Shown piece after piece: positions 32,733 through 45,439 of a stretch of DNA of 64,000 bases. Position 1 is the first letter of the stretch; each line of letters begins with the position of its first letter. The notes under the pieces were generated by a model, which was not told the DNA's origin, searched no databases, and was given only the letters and a program-made list of their open reading frames with translations. Position numbers and translations under genes: made by a program. Source of the DNA: Mycoplasma_N cavipharyngis (GTDB taxonomy: Bacteria; Bacillota_I; Bacilli_A; Mycoplasmatales; Mycoplasmoidaceae); the NCBI RefSeq assembly GCF_042984175.1, contig NZ_CP155569.1:62001-126000 (forward strand), in the 5' to 3' direction.

Positions 32733-33338
32733 ATGAATTCTCAATTAATTATTAAGATTATTAAACAAATTGGTCAAATGATTGATCAAAAGGCTGATGA
32801 ATTAACTGAATTAGATCGCTTAATTGGTGATGGTGATCATGGGATTAACCTTAAAAGAGGTTTTGATGCACTAAGAGCAACAATAGATAATTATGCAGAT
32901 AAACCTGCTAAGGATCTTCTAAATCATATTGCTATGACTTTAATGAGTAAAGTTGGTGGTTCAAGTGGACCACTATTTGGTACAATTTTTTTAAAATTAG
33001 CACAAAGCACTAATTTTGCTGAAGGTATTTTAGCTGCTGCTAATGGTGTGCAAATGCGTGGTAAGGCTAGTGTTGGTGATAAAACAATGGTTGATATTTT
33101 AACTCCCTTTGCTCAAACATATAATGATTTATTAAATCAAGGAATTTCTAATGTTCAAGCGCTTGAAGATGCTTTAGTTGAATCCCATAAACACTTAGAA
33201 CAATCAAAAAACTTAATTGCTAAAAAGGGAAGAGCTTCATATTTAGGTGAAAGAAGTTTAGGAATTACTGATCCAGGAAGTCAAAGTGTTTATTATATGC
33301 TTGAAATTGTTGTTATGGAACTAAAAAACCATGGTTAA
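32733..33338 (+). CDS. dhaL: Dihydroxyacetone kinase, ADP-binding subunit DhaL
   Basis: A 201-residue all-helical subunit that carries ADP/ATP and Mg2+ and phosphorylates the DhaK-bound substrate. RLIGDGDHGINLKRGF supplies the three metal-binding Asp, and VGGSSGPLFGTIFLK is the nucleotide-binding turn. The start is 15 bp after dhaK, and the end overlaps dhaM by 8 bp. Confidence 0.95.
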   Translation: MNSQLIIKIIKQIGQMIDQKADELTELDRLIGDGDHGINLKRGFDALRATIDNYADKPAKDLLNHIAMTLMSKVGGSSGPLFGTIFLKLAQSTNFAEGILAAANGVQMRGKASVGDKTMVDILTPFAQTYNDLLNQGISNVQALEDALVESHKHLEQSKNLIAKKGRASYLGERSLGITDPGSQSVYYMLEIVVMELKNHG

Positions 33339-33723
33339 TTTTGTTGTTGTCTCACACAGTAAAAAACTAGCTAATGAAGCAATTGAATTAGCTAAAATTA
33401 TGAAGCATGCAGATTTTGAAATTATTAATGCTGCTGGTTTGCCATCAAGTGATGAATATGGAACAGATGTTAATTATATTATTGAAAAAATTAATCAAGT
33501 TAACACTAAAGACGGAGTAATTATTTTTTGTGAAATTGGTTCATCTTTAATGAGTTCACAAATGGCAATTGAAATGCTTGCAGATCCCAATGTTGTTTTA
33601 GCAGATGCTCCATTAGTTGAAGGTTTATGTATAGCCACATCTTCAAACTTTGCTAATAAAACTATTCAAGATATTAATGCACAATTAATAAAACTGAAAA
33701 ACTTTTCTAAAACAAGTACATAA
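33331..33723 (+). CDS. dhaM: Phosphotransfer subunit DhaM (EIIA-Man-like)
   Basis: A 130-residue EIIA-mannose-type domain. VVVSHSKKLANEAIELAK holds the phosphorylated His at residue 9, and IIFCEIGSSLMSSQMAIEML matches the family fold. It is the short, single-domain Gram-positive form: it takes phosphate from HPr and rephosphorylates ADP on DhaL, so the kinase uses phosphoenolpyruvate through the PTS. No glycerol dehydrogenase, transporter or DhaS/DhaR regulator gene is adjacent. Confidence 0.92.
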   Translation: MVNFVVVSHSKKLANEAIELAKIMKHADFEIINAAGLPSSDEYGTDVNYIIEKINQVNTKDGVIIFCEIGSSLMSSQMAIEMLADPNVVLADAPLVEGLCIATSSNFANKTIQDINAQLIKLKNFSKTST

Positions 33724-33817
33724 ATAAACAAAAGTAGTAAATTAACTTGTTGTCTTTTTTTATAATACTTTTTAAGTTTTTAAAATTTTAAAATTCATAA
33801 AAATAATTTTTTCAAAT

Positions 33818-33892
33818 TTATTTTCTAACAATTTGATTAAAAATACTAATACCACTTGTAGCATAAAAAATTACTATTAAAATGTAGTTCAT
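33818..33892 (-). pseudogene. Remnant of an LRR-family N-terminus
   Basis: ATG to TAA, 24 residues: MNYILIVIFYATSGISIFNQ and four more. It aligns without gaps to GYILTVIICATSSISIYQQV at the front of LRR copy 2, and the DNA (for example CTAATAC-ACTTGTAGCA) is also clearly similar. It is therefore a leftover of the same gene family on the far side of dhaKLM, with an ATG where copy 2 has none. Confidence 0.7.
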
Positions 33893-33908
33893 TATTAAAT
33901 CAATAAAA

Positions 33909-33938
33909 AACACTTCCTTGTTAATTTAAGGAAGTGTT
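33909..33938 (-). terminator. Terminator of the large lipoprotein gene
   Basis: An 11-bp perfect stem AACACTTCCTT / AAGGAAGTGTT with an 8-base loop. On the minus strand it is followed by six T, so it serves the gene ending at 33985. Confidence 0.75.
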
Positions 33939-33984
33939 TGTTAATTTATATTATTGTTTGATTATTTACAGTAGACAAATTATC

Positions 33985-36900
33985 CTAAAAAGAAAATAAT
34001 TCTCTAATAATCGTAGTTGAATCAGGGAATTTCACTTTATTAAAATCAGTTTTAGGAGCAATGAACTTACTTACACTAGTTTGACGATCTTCTAATTCAG
34101 TACTATATTTATTATCTTTTAAGATTCCAATTTGATCAGGATTTAGGGGATAATTGGTTGAAACTAAATAAGGGCTTAGTGAAACAACTGTACTAATTAA
34201 TTCTTTTAAAGTTTTTTTAACACTCTTAGAAAAATTTAATGCGTGCCCTTGAGAAAAATCACCTTGTAAAATTTCATCAAATACACTAAATAATGGTAGT
34301 TGAATAATTGATACGTATGGTTTTAAATAAGTATTTAGTGGATTTTCATAACTTGCAATTGCAGCAGTTTCAAATCTACTTAGTAAATCAGGTTTTGTTG
34401 CATTGTTTGCTGGATCAACAACATCACCGTCTTTAATAATTGTTTTAATGATTTTTTCATACTGATTATTTCGAGTAGTACCATTAATAGATGCTGTTGT
34501 ATTTGAATAGAAATTTTGATAATTATCAGCCAAAGATTTTTGATCACTTAATTTTCAAATTAGTTGCAAATTAGTTTGGTTTTGATTGGATTTATTTGAA
34601 ATATCTTCTAATAAAATACCCGGTTTAGCACTAGCTACTAATTGGTTTAAATTTAATTGATCATTTGAAGTATAACTTGAAGAAATTGTTTTGTTTGGAT
34701 TTGCTAAAGTTGTCGTTGTTTCATCTATTTGTTGATCATTAGTTTGGTCTGTTTGACTATCATCTATTATTTCATCTTCAATTGGACTTGATAAATCAAT
34801 TTCTTCCTCACCTCCTAATAAATCAATTTCTTCACTATTTGTTGTCTCATCATCAAATTGATCTAAATCTGTTAAATCGACAGTCGATCTTTTTGCTCTA
34901 ATTTTAACAGTTTGATTTTGACTTTGATCTAAATTAGGCACAAGTGAATCAACTTTAGATTTTAAATTAGTTTCAGTATAAAGTGGTTGATCATTAATTG
35001 TCTCAGGCAGATCATAAAAAGCATTGGAAACTAAAGCGGTAATTTGTGAATTAGAAAATTCGAATTTCCTTTCTAATAATAAACGTAAAAATTTTTCAAC
35101 AGGACGTTCCACTCGTTTTTTTAGATCATTATCATTTAAACCTTCTTTAGTGATTCAATTTTTAGATTTAGTATTTGTTGATTGTGAATTAGGCACATAA
35201 AAATAAGTTAATATTTCAAACAATGCTTTTATATCAAATTTTTTAACTCTATCAGCCACTTTTGTAATACCAGTTGCAGCAAAAACATTTGCATTGCTAA
35301 TAGTAGTTTGCACAGCGTTTAACTTGCTAAAAAATGGAATTAAAAATTGATATAACCCTGATAAATCAGTTGAAGAATGGACTTGATCAACTTGTCATCC
35401 TAAAGTGTAATTATTAGCAATTTTATGATCAAATGTTTTTGCCATATAAAGTGATAAATTACCATTTTCCACTTCATAAGTTGTACTAATTTTTGTTCCT
35501 TTAGGAATGTTTAAGTTACTTAAATCCAAATCACTAGCAACACTTGTGATAATTGAATTTAAAGGGTTTTTATTATCACTTACATCAAGACCAAATGCGC
35601 CTAAAATTACTTTTAAATTTAATACTTTGCTAACATTATATTTTCGTTCTGGTTTTTGTTCATTATTTTCCGTTATTGTTGCATCAGTTGCATCATTATT
35701 TGTAGTAGTAACTGAATCATTAGTTATAGTATTTAATTTAATAGTTAAATCTTGATCTAATTCAACTGTTTTAATGTATTTTAAAGAAACTCTAGGTTGA
35801 TTAGGAATTTCATTATTAATCACTGGATCTTTAATTCAGTCTAAACGAATTTTTAGATGATCATAAATAAAACTTGCTAAATCATAATCAACAAAAGTTT
35901 CAATAAAAGCATAAATATCATCTAAACTAGGTTTATCACTTTGATCAAAAATACTTGCAATTAAATTAATTGCTGTTAATGGAATGCCAAAACCTGATAA
36001 TATTTTTTTTCTTCCTGCTAAAGTTGTTTCATTATAAATTAGATCAATTAATGAATAAGTTTTACCATCATTTTGAGAAACATTTTTAATTGAGAAATAT
36101 TTTAGAATGTTGTAAATATCTTTAACTAAATTAACATAATAAATTTTTGTTAAATTAATTTCACTATGATTTAAATCGGCTTTAATTTCTTGAGAAGTTA
36201 AATTGCTAATATTTTTAGTTGTTTCTTGATTTAATTTAGCAAAATCAAAGCCAGTAGTTAGTCTTGTATAGTAAGTGTTTAAAGCAAAACTACGAGCAAA
36301 AATAAAATCTAAATGATGTAATGTTTGTTCAACAAAACTCAAGTTTGATTGAACTGAACTTGATTGTAAAATTTGGTTGTTATTATCACCAACTACAACT
36401 TTTAAATTATTTAATTTAGCACTAATATTATTTTCACTACTATCAACAGTTCAGGCTGAAAAAAATTGATCAATTTTACCATCTGAAGCATTATTTTTTT
36501 TCAAGTTGGGATTAATGTGTGCTTGATTAAACTGAATCACTATTTGAGTTAGTGCAAAGGCAGGAATCATTACACTATTAAATAAATTTAATAATTGATT
36601 ATTTTGGTTGTACAAACTAAAAACTAATTTAAAGTTTTTAATTAATAAATTATCATTAGATTTTACAAGCTGAAAATCAAGTTTTAAATTAGTAAAATCA
36701 ATTTTAATTTTACTATTAGTTAAAACTAAATATTTTAAGTTATCTAAAATATCATTTCTAATTTGCTCTTTAGATAAATTAGTAATAATATTTTTATATT
36801 TTGGTGCTTTTAAAATATATTCAGGATTTAAATCAGAATCAAACCCTTGAAATCTAGGATCAATATCAGATGATCTTTGAAATTTAGTTGTTTGATAAAA

Positions 36901-37188
36901 ATTGTTAGAAAAATTTAACTTAGTTTCATCACTACCACTTAAAACATCATCTAATGTACCATTATTACTATTATTATTATTATTATTATTTGAATTATTA
37001 TTATCATTATTTAATGGTGGTAGGTTTGGTAATAATGATTGATTATTAGTTCGATTAGATGTTAAATTCGTTTTAGAACGAACTAAACTATTGTAATTAG
37101 GTGCACATGCAGATAATACACTAGTAGAAATTAATCCTAGTGTTGCTGATAAAAAAATTTGTTTTTTTAAACTTTTTTTAAATTTCAT
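33985..37188 (-). CDS. Large surface lipoprotein, hypothetical
   Basis: A 1067-residue protein. The signal peptide MKFKKSLKKQIFLSATLG continues to the lipobox VLSAC with Cys27, so it should be anchored to the outer face of the membrane. Residues about 58-78 are almost all Asn and Ser, encoded by ATT/TTA triplets. A second acidic, Asp/Glu/Thr-rich segment lies near the middle (IDLLGGEEEIDLSS). The rest is helical, Leu/Asn/Asp-rich and not recognised. Several TGA Trp codons are in frame. It lies downstream of the FtsX-type permease on the same strand, separated by a terminator. Confidence 0.8.
36961..37013. repeat. Asn-coding triplet repeat in the lipoprotein
   Basis: Runs of ATT triplets on the plus strand read as poly-Asn near the mature N-terminus on the minus strand. 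Slippage would alter the spacer between the lipid anchor and the body without a frameshift. Confidence 0.6.
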
Positions 37189-37653
37189 ATTAATTAAGAA
37201 ATCTTTTTCAATTAATTAGTTAAAAAAATTCAAAAAATTAAATGAAAAATGTTATTAATTCCATTTTAGCACTAAGATTAAAAAACTTGAGTAACTTACT
37301 GTTTGATTAATAAAGGATAATTTAGGAAAATTAAATTTAGTTTTAAATTTATTATCTTATTATTATTTTTTTAAAATTCTTTTTTGATTAAAACAATAAG
37401 ATTAAATTAAATCAATTTTTTGTGATTGAAACTAAGTTAATAATAAGTTTTATATATCAAGTTTTTTGATTATATAAACAATTATTAACTAATATTTTTA
37501 TCTAATCTTCTTTTAGATTTAATTTAACTCAAACAGTTACTAATCTAATTTTTTTAATTTTTAAAAGGATATTAATGAAACAATAAAAAAACACAATTGT
37601 TTGATTAATTGTGTTTTTTTACAAGATGAAGTTGTTTGTTTAAAATTAATTTA
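37189..37653. other. Intergenic region with lipoprotein promoter
   Basis: This is 465 bp without a real gene. It holds the terminator at 37585-37620 near its right end and must contain the leftward promoter of the lipoprotein gene. The remaining sequence is A+T-rich with no visible structure. Confidence 0.45.
37585..37620 (-). terminator. Terminator of the FtsX-type permease gene
   Basis: A 14-bp stem AAAAAAACACAATT / AATTGTGTTTTTTT with a short loop, 34 bp downstream of the permease stop. Confidence 0.75.
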
Positions 37654-40600
37654 TTAATCAGCAAAGATTTTCATTGCCACAGGTAAAAAGATTTTTTTCA
37701 ATTTGAAATATGATTGGAAGAATGCTGAAGCAAAGATCGTTAATAATACACCAATACTAGATAAGAAGTATCAAGCTAATAACTTAATTGGTAATAATAA
37801 AGCAACAGAATTTAAGATAATACCAATATATGTTTGTAAGAATAATACTGCTAATGGCATACTTACAACTAAAGAAATAGTTAGTACTGGTAATAGATAA
37901 GTTAGGATAGTAACGGTATTTTCTCAATTATTAAATCCTAACATAATCATAATAACTGATAATTGTTTTAAATCATCAATCATTAATGAAGTAACCATTA
38001 ACACCATAATAATTAATAATGGAATGAAAATAATTAAGATGATTGAGACAAATGATTGAACTGTATTTGATAAACGATCAAATAATAAATTAGTTGTATT
38101 TGAATCATTTAAATTAGTAATTCATGGATTAATTGCAAGATCACCATAAACATTTCTTAAGAAAGTAATAATATCACTAACTTGTACTAAGTTACTTGGA
38201 ATATTAAAACGAGCTCTTAAATTATCAATATTGGATGGAATATTAATTCTACCAATTTGGGTTTGTGGTTGTAATAACAATTCTTTAGTTGCAGCTGAAC
38301 TTGGATCAAACTGAATTGGATTATAAATTCCTGAATTAGCAAAGACTGAAAAGGCTGAAGTAAACTGAATTGGTTGAACTCTTCGACCATCTTGTTTAGT
38401 AAACAATCCATTATAACCATATTCAGAATTTAATCCTAAAATTGTATTAGCATTTTTTTGGGAAATAAAGTAAGCAGTTTGATAATATGCTTCATTAAAG
38501 CCAACAACTTTAAAGATGACATTTTGACTTGAATTAGTTCGATTGATTCGATCAGCAAAACGTTTAGTAATATTATTAGCTTTAAAAGTTAATAATTGAT
38601 TTAAATGCAAATTATATTTTTTAGCAGTAAATAAATTAACAATAATTGGATATACTGGCTGATTATCATCTGTTGTTTCAATATCTTGATATAGTAGTTG
38701 ATTAATCGTTTTACCATTTTCATCAGTTAAATGAATATAACTTCCCCTTGCATCTTGTTTTAGTCCAATAATGTGACTATTATCTTGTTGATTAGAGAAA
38801 TTACCATTTATGTAAGTGAAAGTTTGATCACCATTTAAAACTTGATCATACTTAATTTCTGAATTGAAACTAGAAGCAGTTAAACCAACATTTTGTTGAG
38901 CATCAGTTTCAGGAATCCCTGTAGTAGTTCATTGTTTTGTTGGATTACTATAATCAGCTAAAACAACTTGATCACCTAAACTAATTTTGGTTGGGCCAAC
39001 ATCAGGATGAGCAAAAGCAGGATCATTTAAAATTGATAAAATTAAATATAAGAAATCAGGTCGGAATAAAGCAAAATAAGAATAACGGTTTTCTGGTTTA
39101 TGATCATTATTATTTTGGAATGGATTTAAGTATAAATACACTGTTTTTCTACCATCTAAATAATATAGTCCTGGTGTAAGTTTATTTTCTGAATCATTAC
39201 TATTACTATTAATTTTTGTAATATCTTCAGGTTTAATTAAATAACTTGGTCGACCATTAAATGAATCACCATCATTAAAGTCTTTAACATCATATTGTAA
39301 TTGGTGCATTGTAAAGAAACGGTTAATGAAGAAAGCACCATAACGACTAGAAATAATGTTACGAATTAAACGAATGTTATTATTATCAATTTGATTTAAA
39401 ATTGCTGGTGATACTTGTTGTAAAATCGGATTAATAATATCTCATAAGTTAACTCTTAGTTTTAAACCAAAATCATTAAATTCAATTGTATTATCAAGTA
39501 AGATTTTAACTAAAACCCGATTTAATAAAAAGTTTAAATTTTTTTGTGCATCAATTCGATCATCAATTGAGAAAATTCAGTAATTAGCATTATCACGATA
39601 TAAACGGTTTAAGTGCGGTAATTTAATTTTTTTCTGATTTGTTGGTGGTTGAGGATTTGGTTGTGGTTGAGGACTTGCTGGTTGAGCACTAGGTTGTGAC
39701 TGAGCATTATTTGAATCAGGAACACTATTTCCACCAGCACTACCACCACTACCACCAGCATTAGCACCATTATTTCCACTACCACCAGCACTATTATTTG
39801 TACTAGGATCAACAACTCCATTACCACCAGCAACGCCATTAGTACCAGCAGTTGCATTAGGATCAGCAGATGTATTGTTATCAGTAGTTACATTAGGATC
39901 AACAACTGCATTAGGATCAGTGTAAGTAAATTCATGAAAATCTTCATTTTCTGTCATTCAACGACTACTATATTCTTTTTCTGAAGAAGTAGTGTAAGAA
40001 ACATATTCTTTATTAGTTCCATTATTATTTTTTAATAATGGGGCTTTATTTTTATACAAATCTGCTAATGGTTGAAATAACGGTGTTCCATCTGGTGCTA
40101 AAACAACTTTGTTACCATCTTTTTGATCTGTATTTTCTGCTTTAACTGGAACATAATCAGCATAATAAAATTCTGATGAATCTTTAGAAATATCTGGTGC
40201 AAAAGCATTTTGGTGCTCTTCAATACTTCTAGCATTAACAATATTAGTATTTTGATTATTAGAACTAACTTTTAATTGACGTGCTTGAGGAGATGAATAA
40301 TAAAAGATATGTTGTTTAGCATTATTACTATCTAATTTTGGTAAACTATTTGATTTGAAACGTTTATTAGTTGCATCTCATTCAGAACGTAATAAGAAAT
40401 TAGATAAAATACTATTTTGAACTCAACTATTAGTTTTAGCAGGATCAAAATGCAATTCTTTATTTAAATTAGTTAAAGCTAAAGCAGGATTAGTACTAAT
40501 TTCAGTTTTATAATTTTGAGCAAATTTATTAACACTATTTTGGAAGTAGTTATTAATGTTAGAAGAAACTAATAAAGGATTATTAGGATTAACATCAAAA

Positions 40601-43600
40601 TCTAATTTATTTAGTTTTTCATTATTTTGATCAAAATATAAAGCAGGAACTTTTTGACTAATATTATTTAAATAAGTTTGTCCTAACTGATTATATGATA
40701 ATAATGGTGTTTGACGATATTCTGAAGTTGGTGTTGTATATTGCACTGCATAATCAAATTTTTTCGTACTAATTTCATGTGAGGCAACTTTAGTAAACTG
40801 ACCAATATTAGAAAAGGTGAAAATTAAAATCATCATCATCAATGAACTCATACCAGATAATAATAAAATTCTTGGCATTGAGTTATTAACAACAATTAAA
40901 CGAAACTTCCACAATGGTGTTAGTGAATTGAACAAACTATTAACTTTTAAACTGAAACGATTTTGTTTGAAAATCGGATTTTCACGAATTAAGTTTAATG
41001 ATGAGGCTTTTAGAGTTAAAACTGAAGCAATAATCGCTACACCTGCTAATATTGCTAATGGAACAGCAATATGACCAATTAGTGTTAGAAAACTAAAGTC
41101 TGCTGGTGTTGAATCTAAAAATCAGTAGTTAGCAACAATTTTAAAGACATCTGATTGAGTTAATAAACCAATGAAATAACCCAAAATTGGACCAAGTACT
41201 GCAGGGATGGTAACAAATAAAATTGAAGATAAAATAATTGTTAATTTTGATGCACCATTAGCACCTAGATTACCAAATACTTTAGAATAATTATTAAAGT
41301 ATCGACGAATTAATACGACAACACCAAATAGTGTTAGAACAACAACAATAATAATTAGTAAGTAACTAGTTAAATTTAAAATTTGAACGATTCGATCAAC
41401 AAAGACTAGTCGATAAGCACTGGCTGAAAAAGTCATGCTAGTATCATCAGCATTATAAAAAATTCGCTGATCATTACCATAATTATTAATTTGGGCTGCT
41501 AATTCAGTTAAAAACTGTTTAGTTAATCCCATTGCTTTAATTTGTGATGGTACTGATATAGCAACATAATTTTCAGGAGTTCCTGCAGGATTACGTGCTA
41601 GAAAACGACTATAACCATTACTATTAGTATAAATTAATGCTTCATTGCTAGGATTAGGAATTAAGTTAAATAATGAAATTGATGGAAAAACAAAATCAGC
41701 TGTAATACCAATACCAACAATAATTGATTTTAATCCACCAGCATTAAGCACATACTGTTCATTTTTAGGATCATTAACAAAATTATTAACTTTTTCTTCT
41801 CATTGCTCTTCATTAATTGTTTGAGCATTAGCTAAAGATTTAAAAGTGTTATAAATTTCATTGCTAACAGGTGTTTTATTAAAACGACGGGCAAATTCTG
41901 GTGAAACAACAACAAAATGAGCAGTAGTATCAGTAATTGATGCAGGAGCAGGAATTTGAGTAATTTTTTGTAATGGTGAATCAATTGCAATTAATGGTCT
42001 GAAAAAATCAACTGAAGTAAAATTAAAGTTTAACTGATAACCATTATAGTTTCAAAAACCATTTTCAATTTGGTTTAAATAATCAGTAATTTCTTCTTTT
42101 TGTTGTGGGGTTAGAGCAACATTATTTTTGTCTTTTAAATATGCTAAATATGCTTGAAAAGTATCACGAATTTTAGTAGAAGTATATTTAGCACGAATTA
42201 GTAATTCAATAAAAGGAATTTCTTGACTTACAGGAATGTTGCGACTAAAGTTTCTTCAATTTAATCAGTTTTGTAAAATTTGATAATTATTATAACTAGG
42301 TCGATAAATTAAAGGATTACCTGATTGAATAATTAAACGATCAACATAATCAACATCTGGCTGATCATTACTTTGAATGATTTTATAACTAATAACAGGT
42401 GCTGCATTAGCGTTTGTTGCTTCAGTTTGATTAGAACTATTATTAGTTTGATCACTATCATCATTTGATTGATTAACAACAATTGATCGAATGTTATTGT
42501 TGTTAACTTGATATACTTTGGTTTCTTTAGTAATCGGATCAGTAAATTGAAAACGATCTAAAACATAATTAACATTTCATAAATTATGTTTAATAATAAA
42601 ATCTTTAATTGCAGTAACTTGATCAGATGAACGGGTGTTGTTATTTGAAATAATGGCGTCTTTAATTGCTGCAGTTGCTGTATCAAACAATAATTTTTTA
42701 TCACCATCATTTAAAGTAGTACCACCCTTAAAAGCGTTAATAACAATTTTACGAATGTTTGGATCAGTAGAAGTAAAAATGAATTTTTGAGTTTCTGTTA
42801 GTTGTTGAAACATATCTTTATCTTCATTTCCAACAATACTTTTTACTTCATCATAATTATTAGCACTTAATTCAGCATTAACTTGATCAAAGTTTTTAAT
42901 GGTATTATTATCATTAGCACTAGCACTCTTTTTTTGTCATTGATAAAAAATGATTTTATAAATATTTTGAGCAATTTTGTCAGGAATTGTTGTGTTATTA
43001 ATATCAATTGGTGCCACTGGTGCTTGTTGACCACTTCCAGCAGCTGCATTATTAGCAGTACTACTTGTAATATCAATTTTTTTGCTATTAACTAAGTTTT
43101 TAATAATGTTAACAAGATTGCTAGTAGGAATTTCATCGATTCTTAATTCATTATCAATTGGTTCTAATAAACTAGTTGCAATTCTTTGATCAAAATCAGT
43201 TAAATTGTAATTAGGATTATTAGTATTAACTATTTCTTGGTGTTTAATTACAACTGATTTTTTATTAGGTGTAGCTACTGGATTAGGATTAACTACTGGA
43301 TTATTTTGTTTAGGTTGAAAAAAATCAAAAAATTCTCTAAAGGCTTTAGTTCAACTAGAATTGTTATTAGATTGAGAAGGATTTAAAATGTTAGTTGCAA
43401 TATTAACTTTTTTTGAAACTGGAATAAAACCTTCAAATTTAGTTGTATCTTTAGCACCAACTGCAGGTGCTTTTGCTAAAAATGCTGAACCTGAACCTAG
43501 TTCATAAATTCCAACTTCATCACTTTTGTTGCTAACAGCATTGTCAAAAATATTTCTAACGTAGTTAAAACCAACAATTTCTGAACTAGATGATGCATTT

Positions 43601-44133
43601 TGTTTTAAAATTCTTGGTTCACTAACAGGACCATTAATCCCACATTGTTGGGTTACAGGAATTTCTTGAGTTTCAACTAATTTACCATCTTCTTTAAATA
43701 AAATTCCTTTGGGATTTAAAAAGTTATAAATTAATTGTGGTTCAGAAAAAGATGAACCTTGACGATAACATGCTGGTGGGGTTGCTTTATCATTTCTAAT
43801 TGGCGCAACACCACTATTTAAGACTCAGTTATTATCAACTTTACTATATCCTCTACCAACTGTTGAATTAATGTTACTAACAATTTTTGAACGATATTGT
43901 GGTTGGTTTTGAGCAATAAAACTAGCAAAACCATAACCATAACTAGGATTAATAACAGCATCATGAACATTAGATTGATCATTTACTTGATTAACGTTTT
44001 TTTTCAAATTGTTAATCAAGTTCGTTGTTGTTGAATAAACTGTGCTAATAACACCAATTAAAAAGACCAATAAAATAATTGATAATCAATTGGTCTTAAG
44101 ACTTCTAAAAATATTTTTAAGAAAAACTAACAA
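37654..44133 (-). CDS. Giant FtsX-family ABC-type permease
   Basis: A 2159-residue membrane protein in one frame. It has one transmembrane helix at the N-terminus (IILLVFLIGVISTVYS), then an extracellular region of roughly 800 residues. A first FtsX-type helix bundle follows (YLLIIIVVVLTLFGVVVLIR, about 900-1080), then a second large outside region, and the final bundle lies at the C-terminus. Residues about 1393-1500 are a Gly/Asn/Pro/Ser-rich insert. The start is TTG at 44133, with AAAGGA 10-14 bp upstream; the next in-frame upstream codon is a stop. Its relatives in mycoplasmas pair with an ATPase subunit, which is not adjacent here. The substrate is unknown; lipid or lipoprotein handling is likely from the family. 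Confidence 0.8.
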
Positions 44134-44467
44134 AGTAAAAAAATCCTTTTAGACTTTTTTAATATCAATAAAACAAGATATTTTTTAAAAATATGTTGTT
44201 ATTATCATGAAATTGTATTAATTTTTAAATTAGATACATCATATTATATAAAAGGTAAGTTGTAACTTATGAATCAACCTTTTATTTGATAATTTAATAA
44301 CCAAAAAGATTATGATCAATACTAATCATAATTTTTTGTATTTGCATATAGTATTAATATTAAAAATTGATTTTATTATAAATAAGATTTAATAAAAGCA
44401 ATAATAATTATTAATTTTGATCTTAATAAAAAATTAGTATAAATTAGATTAAGCATTTACTTAGTTT
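44134..44467. other. Intergenic region between nrdF and the permease
   Basis: This is 334 bp without a gene. It holds the nrdF terminator (44309-44332), a second dyad (ATAAAAGGT ... ACCTTTTAT with an inner AAGTTGTAACTT palindrome near 44240-44280) and the leftward promoter of the permease. Confidence 0.45.
44309..44332 (-). terminator. Terminator of nrdF
   Basis: An 8-bp stem ATTATGAT / ATCATAAT, followed on the minus strand by CTTTTT and on the plus strand by six T. Confidence 0.5.
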
Positions 44468-45439
44468 TTAAAACTCAAAGTCTTCATCTTGTAATTCTTC
44501 AATTTTAGTTGATTTAATATAACCATTACCTTTAGTTGAAAAGAAATCATGGTTTTTAGTTTGGGTGTTAATTCCATTTAAAACAATTGGATTAACATCT
44601 TCAGCAATTGATTTGTATTGGGGATCATATCCAAGATTTTGCATTGCTTTATTAGCATTGTATTCGACAAAAATTAAAACTTGATCGACTAAATTGACTT
44701 CATGATACAAACTTTTAGTGTATTCAACTTCAATTTTCATTAGTTCATCAAGTAATTTAATCACGTTTAAATAAATCTCACCTTTAGTTTGATGATTAAA
44801 AGTTTCTAATAGTTTAGTTGAAAGAATGCCAATATATAAACCATGAATTGCTTCATCACGAATAATTAAGTTAATAATTTCAGCACTTTTAATCATTAAA
44901 CCCCTACCAGCAAGAAATAAAGGATAGAAAAAACCAGAATAGAAAAGGAATGATTCTAAAAAAACTGAAGCTACCATGGCCATATACAAGTCTTGTGGAC
45001 TTTTAATATTTTCATAGTAATTTAAAATCATTCTTAGTTTTTTTTGTAATTTAGGTTCTGTTTCAGATCATTGAAATAATTCATCAATTCGTTCAGTTGT
45101 TGATAAAGTAGAGAAAATTGAAGAATAACTTTTAGCATGCATTTGCTCCATCATTCCCATAAATTGAAATGTTGCTTTAGCATGCAAATTATCAAAATTA
45201 AGTGCTAAATTGCTCATACCAACTGCACCTTGATATGTATCAAGTAAAGTTAATCCTGATAAAACCTTTTCATATAAATCTTTCTCAATCTGATTTAATT
45301 TAGTCTCTCACTGTAATTTATCATTAGATAATGGAATTTCTTCATCAACTCAAAATTGTCTTACATTTTGATCTCAAAAAATTTTAGAATAATCATCTTC
45401 CATTCTGTTTCAGTTAACTGCTCTTAAAAATTTTTTCAT
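44468..45439 (-). CDS. nrdF: Ribonucleoside-diphosphate reductase class Ib, beta subunit
   Basis: A 323-residue radical-generating subunit. The metal ligands are intact: Asp in LTLLDTYQG, Glu and His in MEQMHAKSYSSIF (with the radical Tyr), Glu in FLESFLFYSGFF, and Glu/His in IIRDEAIHG. It is therefore the ordinary metal-dependent class Ib enzyme, not the metal-free VPK/QSK variant known from some Mollicutes. The start MKKFLRAVNWNRMEDD fits the family. It is transcribed away from nrdI-nrdE, whereas in M. genitalium the three genes are co-directional. Confidence 0.95.

Noticed and set aside
37703..37900. Plus-strand 65-residue frame
   Set aside because: It lies opposite the conserved last membrane bundle of the permease and has no start context; it is a shadow.
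44468..45439. Metal-free (VPK/QSK) ribonucleotide reductase variant known in some Mollicutes
   Set aside because: All Glu/Asp/His metal ligands and the radical Tyr are present, so this is the ordinary class Ib NrdF.
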